From CAWIHA01 sp963835855 (GTDB lineage: Bacteria; Acidobacteriota; Terriglobia; Bryobacterales; Bryobacteraceae), in NCBI GenBank assembly GCA_963835855.1, contig CAWIHA010000035.1, positions 1 to 64,000 on the forward strand: a DNA stretch of 64,000 bases, read 5' to 3'. Position numbers and translations under genes: made by a program. This document shows, piece after piece, positions 1 through 9,181 of the stretch (position 1 is the stretch's first letter; every line of letters begins with the position of its first letter). A model generated the notes under the pieces. That model was given only the letters and a program-made list of their open reading frames with translations, ran no database searches and was not told where the DNA came from.

Positions 1-1
1 T

Positions 2-454
2 GTTATCGGCGTGCTGCTAACACGCGGCCACCCGACGATCATTTATCCCGAATCGCTTTTGACGTTCCGGATTGTGGCTCCGGTTGTGATTTCGACCACT
101 CAGGCGCCGCAGGCTTTCCATTATGTCGGCCCGTACGATTACCAACAGCCGTATGGCGTGCAAGCCCAGCCGGTACCGGCAACCGGCGCCTGCGGCCCGT
201 ATGGCTGCCCGCCAGCGGCCCCCTATTATGACTACGATTATTGGGGTTGGCCGTACTATTATCCGTATTATTACTACGGACCGGGTTTTGGATTCTTCTA
301 CGGGCCGGGTTTCTACTTTCACGGTGGATTTCACGGCGGTGGGTTTCACGGCGGCGGATTCCACGGCGGCGGATTCCACGGCGGCGGCGGATTCCACGGC
401 GGCGGCGGATTCCACGGCGGCGGTGGATTCCACGGCGGCGGTGGCCATCGCTAG
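2..454 (+). CDS. Gly/His/Phe/Tyr-rich repeat protein (5'-partial)
   Basis: The reading frame is open from base 2, so the N-terminus lies outside the window; a GTG at 11 is in frame but is probably internal. The visible part starts with a hydrophobic stretch (VIGVLLTRGHPTIIYPESL) followed by a conserved-looking segment up to about residue 45. It then becomes low-complexity: Tyr/Pro-rich (PYYYPYYYYGPGF), then a C-terminal tail of about ten FHGGG-type repeats ending GGHR. It resembles the C-terminal half of glycine-zipper envelope proteins known from Acidobacteria. A His-rich tail could bind metal, but that is speculation. The gene converges on the DedA gene with 20 bp between stops. Confidence 0.6.
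   Translation, partial: VIGVLLTRGHPTIIYPESLLTFRIVAPVVISTTQAPQAFHYVGPYDYQQPYGVQAQPVPATGACGPYGCPPAAPYYDYDYWGWPYYYPYYYYGPGFGFFYGPGFYFHGGFHGGGFHGGGFHGGGFHGGGGFHGGGGFHGGGGFHGGGGHR
321..450 (+). repeat. Tandem GGX(TTT/C)CACGGC repeats encoding FHGG(G) units
   Basis: Roughly ten head-to-tail units built on the core gga-ttc-cac-ggc-ggc, differing by whole GGC codons (12, 15 or 18 bp period), lie inside the C-terminal coding sequence of the first gene. Because the period is always a multiple of three, copy-number slippage would change only the length of the His/Gly tail. The repeat also creates long spurious open frames on both strands. Confidence 0.8.
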
Positions 455-474
455 GCGGTGGCCCTGCAAACCCC

Positions 475-1077
475 TTAGCTCTGCTCAGCGCGCTGGTGTA
501 ATCTGTCTTTCAATTTGAGAAGGAACAGCAGGAACAGGAAGAGTCCAACTGCGCCCCCGAGCCATTCCCAGATATGTCCCTTGACATAGAGCAGCGGATA
601 GGTGCCGAGCTGCGAACCTAGATAGGCTAACGTGAAATACCGCGGAATGCGAGCCGCAAGAAGAGCCAGGATGAAGCGCTTGCGGTCGATATCCAGAGCG
701 CCGGAACAGAGCACGGGAATCTTCATCGGGAGCGGAACCGGCACCAGCGCCAGGATGAACACCGTCAGCAGTCCATAGTGGTGGAACCACCGCCGCAACC
801 GGTTCGGCCAACCATTCTGCGTTCTCTTGTCGAGGTAGGCCTCGCCGCCTTTGCGGCCGATATAGAACAGAAAGAGGCTCCCGATTACTGAGCCGGCCAC
901 AGCGAGTGCGGCCGCAAAATAAGCGGCTCGTGCGCCGTTCCGCGCGCCTATCAGGATGAGCAGCACATCCACGCCTTCCAGAATGGGAAGGCCCGCCGAG
1001 TCCACCACGGCCACCAAAAAAATTCCCCAGGGGCCCCACCACAGCAACGCCGTCCCGATTGCGCGCAGTGTCTTCAA
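475..1077 (-). CDS. DedA/VTT-domain (SNARE-associated) inner membrane protein, YqaA-like
   Basis: 200 residues with four to five hydrophobic segments. The VTT features are visible: an N-terminal re-entrant-type segment ending in GLPILEGVDVLLILIGARNG, a GSLFLFYIGRKGG glycine motif near residue 85, and the conserved ILALVPVPLPMKIPVL / RIPRYFTLAYLG stretch between about 110 and 155. DedA-family proteins are polytopic and are linked to lipid-carrier or phospholipid scrambling and envelope homeostasis; the substrate here cannot be read from sequence. It is the last gene of the leftward nadB-hslVU run, 43 bp after the FN3 lipoprotein gene. The C-terminus is charged (KLKDRLHQRAEQS), likely cytoplasmic. 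Confidence 0.82.
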   Translation of the reverse strand: MKTLRAIGTALLWWGPWGIFLVAVVDSAGLPILEGVDVLLILIGARNGARAAYFAAALAVAGSVIGSLFLFYIGRKGGEAYLDKRTQNGWPNRLRRWFHHYGLLTVFILALVPVPLPMKIPVLCSGALDIDRKRFILALLAARIPRYFTLAYLGSQLGTYPLLYVKGHIWEWLGGAVGLFLFLLFLLKLKDRLHQRAEQS

Positions 1078-1120
1078 AATGAAACTCGTTTGGCCATGGA
1101 CTCGATCTTGCCGCCGGCGC

Positions 1121-2113
1121 CTACGGCGCGACCGCTTCGACCGGCGCCGACCGCGCGCTCTCGTTTCCCACCTGGTCTATTGCCGACACGGCGTAGCGAT
1201 AGCGCTTTCCGGATTCGATTGCGCGGTCGCTGTAGGCGGGCGTATCGAGTAGGCCGCCGATGCGCTCGAACGGCTGCCCTGCGATCGAGCGGTAGAGATA
1301 GTAGCCTTTGAGGTCGAGTTCGGTGTCTGGGTTCCAACTCAATTGAATGGCCTGCACCGCCGCGATCGCCGTCAGACCCGTTGGCACGGCGGGCGGGAAG
1401 ATATCCCTCGGCGTGATTGAGACTGCCACGGAGATCGTGCTCTCGGCCTCCCCTGCGCCGGCCTTCAAGGCCGCTTGGACGCTGTACTCGTAGGCCTTGC
1501 CGTATTGGGTCGAGGTATCGACGTATTCCGGCGCCTCGCTTTGCCCGAACAGCTCAGGTTTCGTCTGGCCCGGCCCGCGGCGGTAGATGCGATAGTTCAC
1601 GCCCTCCCGGTTCGTGCCGCGCCAGGTCAGCCGGACACCGCTGGGAACGGCTTCCGCCTTCACGTCCATGGGCATCGCGAGTGGCGGAACCACTCGCAAC
1701 AACACCGCGTTCGACAGCCCGCTGAACCGGCCTGTGCGGCCGGCGACACGCACAGCTACGCCGATCTCGCTTCCAACCCAATCAGCGTCCGGCACGTCGA
1801 AGTGCGCCGGCCCCGGCGCTTCGGGCCCGGCAGAGAGGCGCTGGGTTTTCTCCTTCCCAGTCCCACCCGCCGGTCCGATGCGGACATCGATTTCACCGAG
1901 CTGTTTGATTGGGACGCCATCCGTCGTCAGTGCGGGCAGCGTGAATTCGAGGATGATTCTGTCGCCGCGCTCAACCGCCGCGAGGTCGGTGATGCGGCTC
2001 GGAATGTGGAGCGAAGGCGGCATCGGCGGGCGGACAGAGGCGCAACCGAAGCACCCGAGCATGGCGGCGCTGAGTGCCAGAAGGGAGGACCGGGCGCGCT
2101 GGGGCATTCTCAA
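1121..2113 (-). CDS. Lipoprotein with fibronectin type III repeats
   Basis: 330 residues. A signal peptide with positive N-region (MRMPQRARSS) and hydrophobic core ends at a lipobox-like MLG-C at Cys21 (Cys24 is an alternative). The remainder has about three beta-sandwich units. Residues about 38-140 look Ig-like, and about 146-235 and 243-328 are clear FN3 domains with the L-x-W, Y-x-(I/L)-Y-R and Y-x-Y-x-V-x-A signatures. Such proteins are usually outer-membrane anchored adhesion or scaffold modules; no catalytic motif is visible. Its ATG overlaps the hslU stop by 4 bp, so translation is probably coupled to hslU. That placement behind a cytoplasmic protease operon is odd and may be only positional. 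Confidence 0.75.
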   Translation of the reverse strand: MRMPQRARSSLLALSAAMLGCFGCASVRPPMPPSLHIPSRITDLAAVERGDRIILEFTLPALTTDGVPIKQLGEIDVRIGPAGGTGKEKTQRLSAGPEAPGPAHFDVPDADWVGSEIGVAVRVAGRTGRFSGLSNAVLLRVVPPLAMPMDVKAEAVPSGVRLTWRGTNREGVNYRIYRRGPGQTKPELFGQSEAPEYVDTSTQYGKAYEYSVQAALKAGAGEAESTISVAVSITPRDIFPPAVPTGLTAIAAVQAIQLSWNPDTELDLKGYYLYRSIAGQPFERIGGLLDTPAYSDRAIESGKRYRYAVSAIDQVGNESARSAPVEAVAP

Positions 2114-3468
2114 AGAATATACCGCGTCAGGTCCTGGTCTTTGACAATGTCCGCCAGTTGCTGCCGCACGTACGCCGCATCAATCTTGATTACTTTCTTC
2201 TTCAGGTCGGGCCCCTCAAACGAAATCTGCTCCAGTACCTTCTCCATGATCGTATGCAGGCGGCGGGCGCCGATGTTTTCCGTGGTCTCGTTGACGTGCG
2301 CGGCCAAGCGCGAGACTTCTTCCAGCGCCTCCTCGGTAAAGGTGAGCTTGATGCCCTCCGTCTCGAGCAGCGCGGCATACTGTTTGACGAGCGCGTTCTT
2401 CGGCTCCTTCAAAATGCGGATGAAGTCGGCCTGGCTGAGCGATTTCAGCTCGACGCGGATCGGAAAGCGCCCCTGCAACTCCGGGATCAGGTCCGAGGGC
2501 TTGGAGACGTGGAACGCGCCCGCGGCGATGAACAGGATGTGGTCGGTGCGCACGAAGCCGTAGCGCGTATTGACCGTGGTGCCCTCGACAATCGGCAGAA
2601 TGTCGCGCTGCACGCCCTCGCGGCTCACATCGGGGCCGTGCCCGGACTCGCGCCCGGCGATCTTATCGATCTCGTCCAAGAAGATGATGCCGCTGCGTTC
2701 GACGCGTTCGAGCGCCACGCGCGTCACCTGGTCCATGTCGATCAGCTTTTGCTCTTCCTCCTGGACAACGTACTCCATCGCCTCGGATACGCGCACCTTG
2801 CGCTTGCGCGTGCGCTGGCCGAAGATGCCCGGCAGCACGTCCTTAAGGTTGATGTCCATCTCCTCGATTCCCGCCGGTGTCGAGATCTCGAACGACGGTC
2901 CGCGCTCCTTGATATCGATTTCGACGAGGCGGTCGTCGAGCCTGCCGGCTCGCAGCCGTTCACGCAGCTTTTCGCGCGTGCGCTCGACACTCTCGGCCGG
3001 CTCGGATGGCGGCGGCATCAGCAGGTCGAGCATGCGCTCTTCGGCGTTCTTTTCCGCGCGCTCCGCCACTTCCTCCAGCCGCTCCTCGCGCACCATCTCG
3101 ATCGAGATTTCGGCCAGGTCGCGGATCATCGACTCGACGTCTCGGCCGACGTAACCGACCTCGGTGAACTTGCTCGCCTCCACTTTCATGAAAGGCGAGT
3201 TGGCCAGCTTTGCTAAGCGGCGCGCAATTTCGGTTTTGCCAATGCCGGTCGGCCCGATCATCAAAATGTTCTTCGGCACAACCTCTTCGGACATTTCGGA
3301 ATCGAGCTTCTGCCGGCGAATGCGGTTCCGGAGCGCGACGGCCACGGCGCGTTTGGCGTCGTTCTGGCCGATGACGTACTTATCCAGCTCGCGCACGATC
3401 TCCCGCGGCGTAAGTTCGTCGAGAACGGGCTCCTCCTCGATCGATTGCGCGGGAAGATAAATCACCAT
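2110..3468 (-). CDS. hslU: HslU, ATPase subunit of the HslUV (ClpYQ) protease
   Basis: 452 residues, AAA+ unfoldase that recognises, unfolds and threads substrates into HslV in the cytoplasm. Visible: the N-terminal LTPREIVRELDKYVIGQ signature, Walker A GPTGIGKT at residues 72-79, the pore loop GYVG just after residue 100, a charged intermediate (I) domain about 120-230, Walker B IIFLDEIDKIA, the RFPIRVEL sensor region, and the C-terminal RYIL tail that docks between HslV subunits. The N-terminus is about 15 residues longer than the E. coli type (MVIYLPAQSIEEEPV); an in-frame start nearer LTPRE is not obvious. It starts 2 bp after hslV ends, so the two are co-translated. Confidence 0.97.
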   Translation of the reverse strand: MVIYLPAQSIEEEPVLDELTPREIVRELDKYVIGQNDAKRAVAVALRNRIRRQKLDSEMSEEVVPKNILMIGPTGIGKTEIARRLAKLANSPFMKVEASKFTEVGYVGRDVESMIRDLAEISIEMVREERLEEVAERAEKNAEERMLDLLMPPPSEPAESVERTREKLRERLRAGRLDDRLVEIDIKERGPSFEISTPAGIEEMDINLKDVLPGIFGQRTRKRKVRVSEAMEYVVQEEEQKLIDMDQVTRVALERVERSGIIFLDEIDKIAGRESGHGPDVSREGVQRDILPIVEGTTVNTRYGFVRTDHILFIAAGAFHVSKPSDLIPELQGRFPIRVELKSLSQADFIRILKEPKNALVKQYAALLETEGIKLTFTEEALEEVSRLAAHVNETTENIGARRLHTIMEKVLEQISFEGPDLKKKVIKIDAAYVRQQLADIVKDQDLTRYIL

Positions 3469-3470
3469 AC

Positions 3471-4010
3471 CTATTCCAATTCCTCGTAAGTCACTTTGTC
3501 ATTCGTGTAAATGCAGATCTGGCCGGCGATCTCCATTGCCTGCTCGGCGATCTTGCGCGCTTCCATCTTCGTGTTCCGGAGCAGTGCGCTGGCTGCGGCC
3601 TTGGCGAACGGCCCTCCGGAGCCGATCGCCGCGACTCCCTCGTCGGGCTCGATTACATCCCCGCTGCCGCTCAGGATATAAGTAGTTGCGGCATCGGCCA
3701 CCAACAGCAGGGCCTCAAGGTGGCGCAGCACTCTGTCGGTGCGCCAATCCTTGGCCAGCTCCACCACGGCACGGGCCAGGTTTCCGTTGTGCTGTTCCAG
3801 CTTGGATTCGAAGCGCGAGAAGAGCGCGAAGGCATCCGCCGTCGATCCGGCGAACCCGGCGAGAATCTTGTCGTTATAAAGCCGGCGCAGCTTCTTGGCC
3901 GAGCCCTTCAGCACTTCCTGGCCGAGGGTAACCTGACCATCGCCGGCCATGACGACCTTTCCATTCCTGCGCACACACAGGATAGTCGTGGAGCAGATTC
4001 TTTTTGTCAT
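3471..4010 (-). CDS. hslV: HslV, peptidase subunit of the HslUV protease
   Basis: 179 residues, N-terminal-nucleophile threonine peptidase forming the proteolytic chamber docked to HslU. The first residues, MTKRICS, precede the TTILCVRRNGKVVMAGDG block, so the mature enzyme should begin at Thr8 after removal of a 7-residue propeptide. Many family members have only Met removed, so this extension is a small oddity. GQVTLG, GFAGSTADAF and the GSGGPFAKAAASALL block are all present, and the length is typical. The gene sits 66 bp downstream of the exchanger gene on the same strand and immediately before hslU. Confidence 0.96.
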   Translation of the reverse strand: MTKRICSTTILCVRRNGKVVMAGDGQVTLGQEVLKGSAKKLRRLYNDKILAGFAGSTADAFALFSRFESKLEQHNGNLARAVVELAKDWRTDRVLRHLEALLLVADAATTYILSGSGDVIEPDEGVAAIGSGGPFAKAAASALLRNTKMEARKIAEQAMEIAGQICIYTNDKVTYEELE

Positions 4011-4076
4011 GGATGCACTTTCATTCTAGCGCAGTGGGCGGAAATCCCCGATTTTGCAGAGGAACTTCGTTTCGCC

Positions 4077-5378
4077 TTATCGCGAAGCCTCCGGCCGCGG
4101 CCGTATGTGCGTGCGCCACATCACTGCGAATAGCCGGAACGCCTCGGGACGGCGCCGGGCCAGCGCGATGCCAATCACGCCAACAACCGCCCACGCGAGG
4201 TACGCATAAGTCACCCAGCGGTGGATATGGCCGGCAACGAAGCCGATGGCGCCCGGCCCCGGCGGGACCGGCGAGAACGCGAACTGAACTCCCCACAAGC
4301 AGAACAGGGCAGCCGCTTGCCACCAGGCGAGTTCCATGTTCACCAGAAAGATCATGCCGACGAGCGACTGCGCGATGGTCATGAGCAGTTCAAGCTGCTG
4401 CTGCCCTGTAAGCGGGATCGCCGAAGGAACACCCCGGCTCAGCGAGTAGACGATCGGCAACATGGCCATCAACAGAGTCCACTGGTTGATGTTGCTCGAG
4501 ACCATGTTCATCAGCGCCATGGGCGCGCGGTCCACCGTGCGCGCCCAGTAAAATGCTGATACCTTCTCCGGGAATTCGGAAACCAACGGCGCCACCCACT
4601 GGACAAAAAGGAAGCTCGGCACGCCGAGCACTGCGGAAATCGCAAGCAGGCTGCCGAGGAACGGCTCGGCCGTGAGGTAGATCAACAGCCCGCCGGCGAC
4701 GAAGAATCCCGCAATCACAGCGCTGCGGAGGGGCGGCTGCGCTTTCGCGATTGTCCTCGGGATAATCTCCAGGTCCTCGATGCCCTCGGCGGCTTCCGGT
4801 GGAATCCGCCTGAGCACCGCGAGGTAAGCCACATAAATCAGGATGAGGACAACGGCATCGATCAGGTTCAGCGATGCCTTCCACCAGACCAAGCTCACGT
4901 AAACGAGTGGCACCAGCAGACCGGCCACCTCGATGCAATGCGCCTCTTCGAGGCGGATGCGCCGCATCGGGTTGCCATATCGCCGGCGATGGAAGAGGGC
5001 GGCGACGCAATAGATCATCGGCCAACCCAGACCGGTGAGCAGGCGCAGTGCGCCGGTCAGGTTCGCCATGAGCAAATCGACGCGCTGCCTCCACGCCAGC
5101 ACGAATTCCACGGCGAACTCCGGCAGGGTTTGCAGCCACGCCAAGATGGCCAGCGCGAACGCCTGTGCAATGAAGAACTGCGCCGATTCCGCGGCCCAGG
5201 CGATCAGCATCGCCGCTAGCGTAATCGAAGGCGCCGCCCAAAGCGCGGTCATGGGCCGGGCCTGTTCGAGCGGCGTCGCCCCCAGCAGCAGCAACGCGAA
5301 CACGGGCAAGGAGACCCGGGCAACACGGCCGCCGGGATCGCGACCCACAAGTAGCCTCTCAGACAAAGCGGACTTCAT
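4077..5378 (-). CDS. CaCA-type sodium/calcium (cation/proton) exchanger membrane protein
   Basis: 433 residues from the ATG at 5378 (an upstream in-frame ATG at 5486 would add 36 polar residues lying inside nadB and is unlikely). About eleven hydrophobic helices. Two alpha-repeat-like motifs can be seen: TLPEFAVEFVLAWRQ with the following DLLMANLTGA, and LVSEFPEKVSAFYWA with the following MNMVSSNINQWTLL. Both resemble the (S/T)xPE ... GN/SN ion-binding repeats of Ca2+/cation antiporters, with the acidic residue kept in each. Family assignment is good; the transported ion is not known. The start overlaps the nadB stop by 20 bp, so it is probably translated from the nadB message. Confidence 0.75.
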   Translation of the reverse strand: MKSALSERLLVGRDPGGRVARVSLPVFALLLLGATPLEQARPMTALWAAPSITLAAMLIAWAAESAQFFIAQAFALAILAWLQTLPEFAVEFVLAWRQRVDLLMANLTGALRLLTGLGWPMIYCVAALFHRRRYGNPMRRIRLEEAHCIEVAGLLVPLVYVSLVWWKASLNLIDAVVLILIYVAYLAVLRRIPPEAAEGIEDLEIIPRTIAKAQPPLRSAVIAGFFVAGGLLIYLTAEPFLGSLLAISAVLGVPSFLFVQWVAPLVSEFPEKVSAFYWARTVDRAPMALMNMVSSNINQWTLLMAMLPIVYSLSRGVPSAIPLTGQQQLELLMTIAQSLVGMIFLVNMELAWWQAAALFCLWGVQFAFSPVPPGPGAIGFVAGHIHRWVTYAYLAWAVVGVIGIALARRRPEAFRLFAVMWRTHIRPRPEASR

Positions 5379-6891
5379 TGTCCTTCGTGATGAGGGAATG
5401 CTTCTGAAATTCCGTCCGCTTCTCGGGATAATCCGTGCGGTAGTGTGCGCCGCGGCTTTCCTTTCGCGCCAAGGCGCAACGGGCAATCAGAGAGATCACA
5501 GTATGGATGCTGCGGAGCTCGAACAGCGCGCGGTTGACACTCGCCGCCGCCTGATGCGGCAGGGCCCCGAGGCGTTCGACTGCCTGCTCCAGCTTGCCGC
5601 CGTTGCGGACAATTCCGCAGCTCTCCCATGCGAGCGCGCGTAGATCATCCGCAGACGCACAGGGAAAACGGGGTTCGCCAACCGCCGATGGTTCGAGCAG
5701 CGGAGCGCCCGCGCATTCCCGCATTGCCGCGCCGGCGCGCGCCCCGAAGACGAGGCCCTCGAGCAGGGAGTTGCTGGCGAGGCGGTTGGCTCCATGCACG
5801 CCCGTCGAGGCGGCCTCCCCCGCGGCATACAACCTCGCCAGGCTGGTCCTGCCATCGAGGCCGGTCCGGATGCCACCCATGGCATAGTGCGCGGCCGGAT
5901 GCACCGGCACGAGGTCTTTCGTGAGGTCAATACCATACCGCAGGCAGGTTTTGAAAATCCTGGGGAAACGCTTCCTCAACAGATCCGGATCCAAACGCCG
6001 CACGTCCAGAAAGACGTGCGGGGCGCCGGTGCGCCGCATCTCCATCACCATGGACCGCGAGACCACGTCGCGCGGCGCAAGCTCCGCCAAAGCGTGATAG
6101 CGCGGCATGAAACGCTCACCCGTGGCGGTGCAGAGGTAGGCGCCTTCGCCCCGCAGGGCTTCCGAGAGCAGAAACGGCGGTGCGCCTTCCAGATCGAGCG
6201 CAGTCGGGTGGAACTGCACGAACTCGATGTCGCTGATTTCGGCGCCCGCAAAGTACGCCGCGGCGACTCCATCCCCGGTGGCGACTTCGGGATTCGTCGT
6301 GACCCGGTAGACGCGGCCGAATCCGCCGGTCGCGACCAGGACGGCCCGCGCGCATAGGGGCAGCGATTGACGCGAGGCTGCATCGCAGACCCGCACGCCC
6401 GCCACTTCGCCGTTTCCGGAAACCAGAAGCTCCGTGATCGCGGCGAAACTTCGGATCTCGACGTTCCTGAGGGCCGAAGCCTTGCGGTATAGCACGCGAG
6501 AGATCTCATGACCGGTCGAATCGCCGTGCGCGTGCAGGATGCGGCGCCGGCTGTGTGCCCCTTCGCGGCCGAACGCCAGGCGCGAGCCTTCGCGGTCGAA
6601 TTCCGCGCCCCACTCGATCAATTGCTCAACCGCCGCAACCCCTTCCTGGACCAGCACTCGAACGGCATCCGGGTTCGAGAGGCCAGCGCCCGCGGCGATG
6701 GTATCGCGCTCGTGCAGCGCGACCTCATCGTCCTCGTTCAGCGCCACCGCGATGCCGCCCTGCGCGTATTCCGAGGAAGATTCCCGCAGGCTGTCCTTGG
6801 CCACCACAAGCACCGAGCCCGCTTGCGCTAACTCGATCGCCGCGCGCAAGCCCGCTACACCCGCTCCGATGACCAGGAAGTCCGGCTCCAT
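5359..6891 (-). CDS. nadB: L-aspartate oxidase NadB
   Basis: 510 residues, FAD enzyme that oxidises L-aspartate to iminoaspartate, the first step of de novo NAD synthesis. Visible: dinucleotide-binding VIGAGVAGLRAA at 7-18, SSEYAQGGIAVAL around 39-51, and the active-site block GREGAHSRRRILHAHGD at 108-124 with the substrate-binding Arg/His residues. Further on are HPAAHYAMGGI and YAAGEAASTGVHGANRLASN. Length is normal. No nadA or nadC neighbour is present in the window. It is divergent from aroB and heads a leftward run with the exchanger and hslVU. Confidence 0.95.
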   Translation of the reverse strand: MEPDFLVIGAGVAGLRAAIELAQAGSVLVVAKDSLRESSSEYAQGGIAVALNEDDEVALHERDTIAAGAGLSNPDAVRVLVQEGVAAVEQLIEWGAEFDREGSRLAFGREGAHSRRRILHAHGDSTGHEISRVLYRKASALRNVEIRSFAAITELLVSGNGEVAGVRVCDAASRQSLPLCARAVLVATGGFGRVYRVTTNPEVATGDGVAAAYFAGAEISDIEFVQFHPTALDLEGAPPFLLSEALRGEGAYLCTATGERFMPRYHALAELAPRDVVSRSMVMEMRRTGAPHVFLDVRRLDPDLLRKRFPRIFKTCLRYGIDLTKDLVPVHPAAHYAMGGIRTGLDGRTSLARLYAAGEAASTGVHGANRLASNSLLEGLVFGARAGAAMRECAGAPLLEPSAVGEPRFPCASADDLRALAWESCGIVRNGGKLEQAVERLGALPHQAAASVNRALFELRSIHTVISLIARCALARKESRGAHYRTDYPEKRTEFQKHSLITKDNEVRFV

Positions 6892-6958
6892 CCTTCTCAG
6901 TATCTAACATTCGGGATTATGGTCCCGCCGCGCCGCCGCCGTGGTAAAAAGGTTCTGT

Positions 6959-8032
6959 ATGCCGTCGTATGTGGTCGATACGCCGCAGCGGAAGTATCTC
7001 GCTATCGTGGCGCGGGGCATCCTCGAGCGGGTGGGCGAGCACATTCCGGCAAACATCGGCAAGGTGTTCGTGGTCACCACTCGGGACGTGTGGCAGCATC
7101 ATTGCGGGCTGCTTGCGGCGGGCCTGGCCGGGCATTCGCACGAAATCCTGTTCTTCCCCGGCGGCGAGGAGCGCAAACGCCTCTCCTCGGTCGAAGCGCT
7201 GGCCGAGGACATGGTGCGCCGCGGCGGCGACCGCGCCAGCCTGGTGATCGCGTTCGGCGGGGGCGTAGTCAACGACGTGGGCGGGTTTCTGGCCGCCATT
7301 TTCATGCGTGGCGTGCCCGTGTTGCAGATCCCGACCACGCTGCTGGCGCAGATGGATGCATCCATCGGCGGCAAAACCGGCGTGGATCTCGAGTGCGGTA
7401 AGAACCTGGTCGGCTCCTTCCACCAGCCCATCGCGGTGCTGATCGATCCCGATGTGCTTGCGACGCTGCCCGAGCGCGAGTACCGCGCCGGTCTGTTTGA
7501 AATCCTGAAATGCGCGATCATCCGCAGCCCGTCGCTGTTCAAGCTGCTCACCGAACGGCGCGATGACGTGCTCGCGCGCAAGCCCGAGATCATCGAGCAG
7601 ATGATCTCCGAGTGCGTCCGGATCAAGGCCGAGGTGGTTTCGGCCGACGAGCGCGAGAGCGGCCTCCGGATGATCCTGAACTTCGGGCACACCGCCGGGC
7701 ACGCGCTCGAAGCGGAGACGGGCTATACCGAGATCCGGCACGGCGAAGCGGTTGCCTTCGGCATGCGCGCCGCGGCATACCTCGCCAAGCGAACCGGACA
7801 CCTCTCCGCCGAAGACACCGCCGCCATCCTAAGAGCGATCGGGATGTACGGCCCGATCCCGCCGCTCCATAACGTCTCGGCCGAGGCGCTCGCGCGGCGC
7901 CTGCTCCTCGACAAAAAGAACATCAAGGGCCAGGCGCATTGGGTGCTGCCGAAGCGAATCGGACAGGTGAAGGTGGTTACCGGCATCGACGACCTGGTGG
8001 TGCGCGCCGCCATCCAGGACGCCCTCGACTGA
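6959..8032 (+). CDS. aroB: 3-dehydroquinate synthase AroB
   Basis: 357 residues; converts DAHP to 3-dehydroquinate in the shikimate pathway (NAD and divalent metal dependent). Visible: FPGGEERKRLSSVEAL near 67-82, the NAD loop GGGVVNDVGGFLA at 100-112, the IPTTLLAQMDASIGGKTGVD signature at 124-143, and the metal-ligand region GHTAGHALE ... RHGEAVAFGM. The ATG at 6959 is preferred over the in-frame GTG at 6941 because AAAAGG lies 7 nt upstream of it and the protein then starts like family members. Divergent from nadB; the next gene ubiE begins 5 bp after the stop. Confidence 0.95.
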   Translation: MPSYVVDTPQRKYLAIVARGILERVGEHIPANIGKVFVVTTRDVWQHHCGLLAAGLAGHSHEILFFPGGEERKRLSSVEALAEDMVRRGGDRASLVIAFGGGVVNDVGGFLAAIFMRGVPVLQIPTTLLAQMDASIGGKTGVDLECGKNLVGSFHQPIAVLIDPDVLATLPEREYRAGLFEILKCAIIRSPSLFKLLTERRDDVLARKPEIIEQMISECVRIKAEVVSADERESGLRMILNFGHTAGHALEAETGYTEIRHGEAVAFGMRAAAYLAKRTGHLSAEDTAAILRAIGMYGPIPPLHNVSAEALARRLLLDKKNIKGQAHWVLPKRIGQVKVVTGIDDLVVRAAIQDALD

Positions 8033-8037
8033 CACAA

Positions 8038-8776
8038 ATGCTTGTTCAGGGAACCACGCCTGCCGGCGCCGGTGGCGAGCAAGAGGCAGCGCGATGGGTG
8101 CGCGGCATGTTTGGCCGTGTCGCTCACCGTTACGACCTCCTCAATCACCTGCTCTCGTTCAATCTGGACCGCTGCTGGCGAGCGCACACCGTCAGCCGTG
8201 TGCGGCCGTGGCTCGGCCGGTCCGGCGCTCGTGTCATGGACGTGTGTTGCGGCACGGGCGATCTGCTGCTGGCGCTCGAAGCCAGGCAGGGCGCACCGGC
8301 AATCGGCGGTGATTTCTGCCACCCCATGCTCAAGGAGGCCGCCTGTAAAATCGCGCAAAAACATTTTCATTCGGCCTTGGTGGAAACCGACGCCCTCGCG
8401 CTTCCCCTCCTTGACGCCTCGCTCGACCTCATCACCATCGCCTTCGGATTCCGCAATCTTGCCAATTACGAGCAAGGTCTCGCCGAGATGCGCCGTGTGC
8501 TGAAACCCGGCGGCGCGGCCGCAGTCCTCGAATTCTCAAGGCCCAATCACCGGGTCTTTGCAGCGCTCTATGGGCTCTACTCGCGAAGACTGCTGCCTGC
8601 AATCGGAGGAATTGTTTCCGGCGATCGGAGCGCCTACGAATACCTGCCCGAATCCGTACGGAAGTTTCCTTCGGCCGAGGAGCCTCTCTGAGGCGATGCG
8701 CCGTGCAGGATTCTCGCGGGTCGAGTTCGAGCGGCTGACCTGCGGCGTGGTGGCGCTGCATATCGGCGTGGCGTAG
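8038..8776 (+). CDS. ubiE: UbiE/MenG quinone C-methyltransferase, frameshifted
   Basis: SAM-dependent demethylmenaquinone/ubiquinone methyltransferase. Visible: MFGRVAHRYDLLNHLLS at 24-40, the SAM motif VMDVCCGTGD at 66-75, FGFRNLANYEQGLAEMRRVL, and YLPESVRKFPSAEE. The frame then hits a stop at 8689-8691 (A-E-E-P-L-stop), but the expected C-terminus (LSEAMRRAGFSRVEF, GVVALHIG) continues in another frame to a stop at 8776. Removing one C of the CC at 8683-8684 restores a single normal-length protein. Everything else is intact, so a consensus error or very recent mutation is likely. Start chosen at the ATG 5 bp after aroB. Confidence 0.88.
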
Positions 8777-8847
8777 CGGCCGGTGTAAGTGCGTCAAGCA
8801 GACCGAGGCTAATCCGCACAGCGTAGGCCGGCTTGCCCTGCACCGCG

Positions 8848-9156
8848 CTACGTGGCGTCTTCGATTGCGCGTTCTATGGCCCTGGTGAGAGCGTCGCGAT
8901 CCAGGTTCGTGCTTACAAAAAGCTCCTGGCGCGCCCCGGAGCTCAGAGCGATGGCCTTCCAGCCGTTTCCGGTCGGCACCGTCACGCGAACGCGCACCTT
9001 GCCGCGGGCGTCTCGCACGGGACGGATCACGCCTGGGATTACGGAGCGAATCTGGGGATTATCGGCGAGCAGCCGCTCGAGCAGCGCGCGAACGCCTTCG
9101 ATGATGCTGTGCTCGATCTTGAGTTTTCCTTGCGCTGCGCGCAGCCGCATGCCCAT
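8848..9156 (-). CDS. Small DUF2103-like protein
   Basis: 102 residues, soluble, no signal or TM segment. It carries the block GKLKIEHSIIEGVRALLERL, followed by RSVIPGVIRPVRDARGKVRV and GWKAIALSSGARQELFV, which I recognise from memory as similar to DUF2103 (a small conserved family of unknown function, sometimes called metal-binding). No metal-ligand cluster of cysteines is present. It is 25 bp downstream of pcm on the same strand and may be co-transcribed with it; the two functions have no known link. Confidence 0.68.
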   Translation of the reverse strand: MGMRLRAAQGKLKIEHSIIEGVRALLERLLADNPQIRSVIPGVIRPVRDARGKVRVRVTVPTGNGWKAIALSSGARQELFVSTNLDRDALTRAIERAIEDAT

Positions 9157-9181
9157 GTTTTCAGTCTAGTGCGAGCGAGGC

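Noticed and set aside
310..450. CRISPR-like short direct repeats
   Set aside because: The units are directly adjacent, multiples of three, and encode FHGGG; no spacers are present.
2074..3216. 380-codon rightward open frame
   Set aside because: It is the antisense shadow of hslU, whose motifs are unmistakable.
8677..8691. Programmed frameshifting in ubiE
   Set aside because: No slippery heptamer or downstream structure is seen, and the family does not use it; a one-base error explains it.
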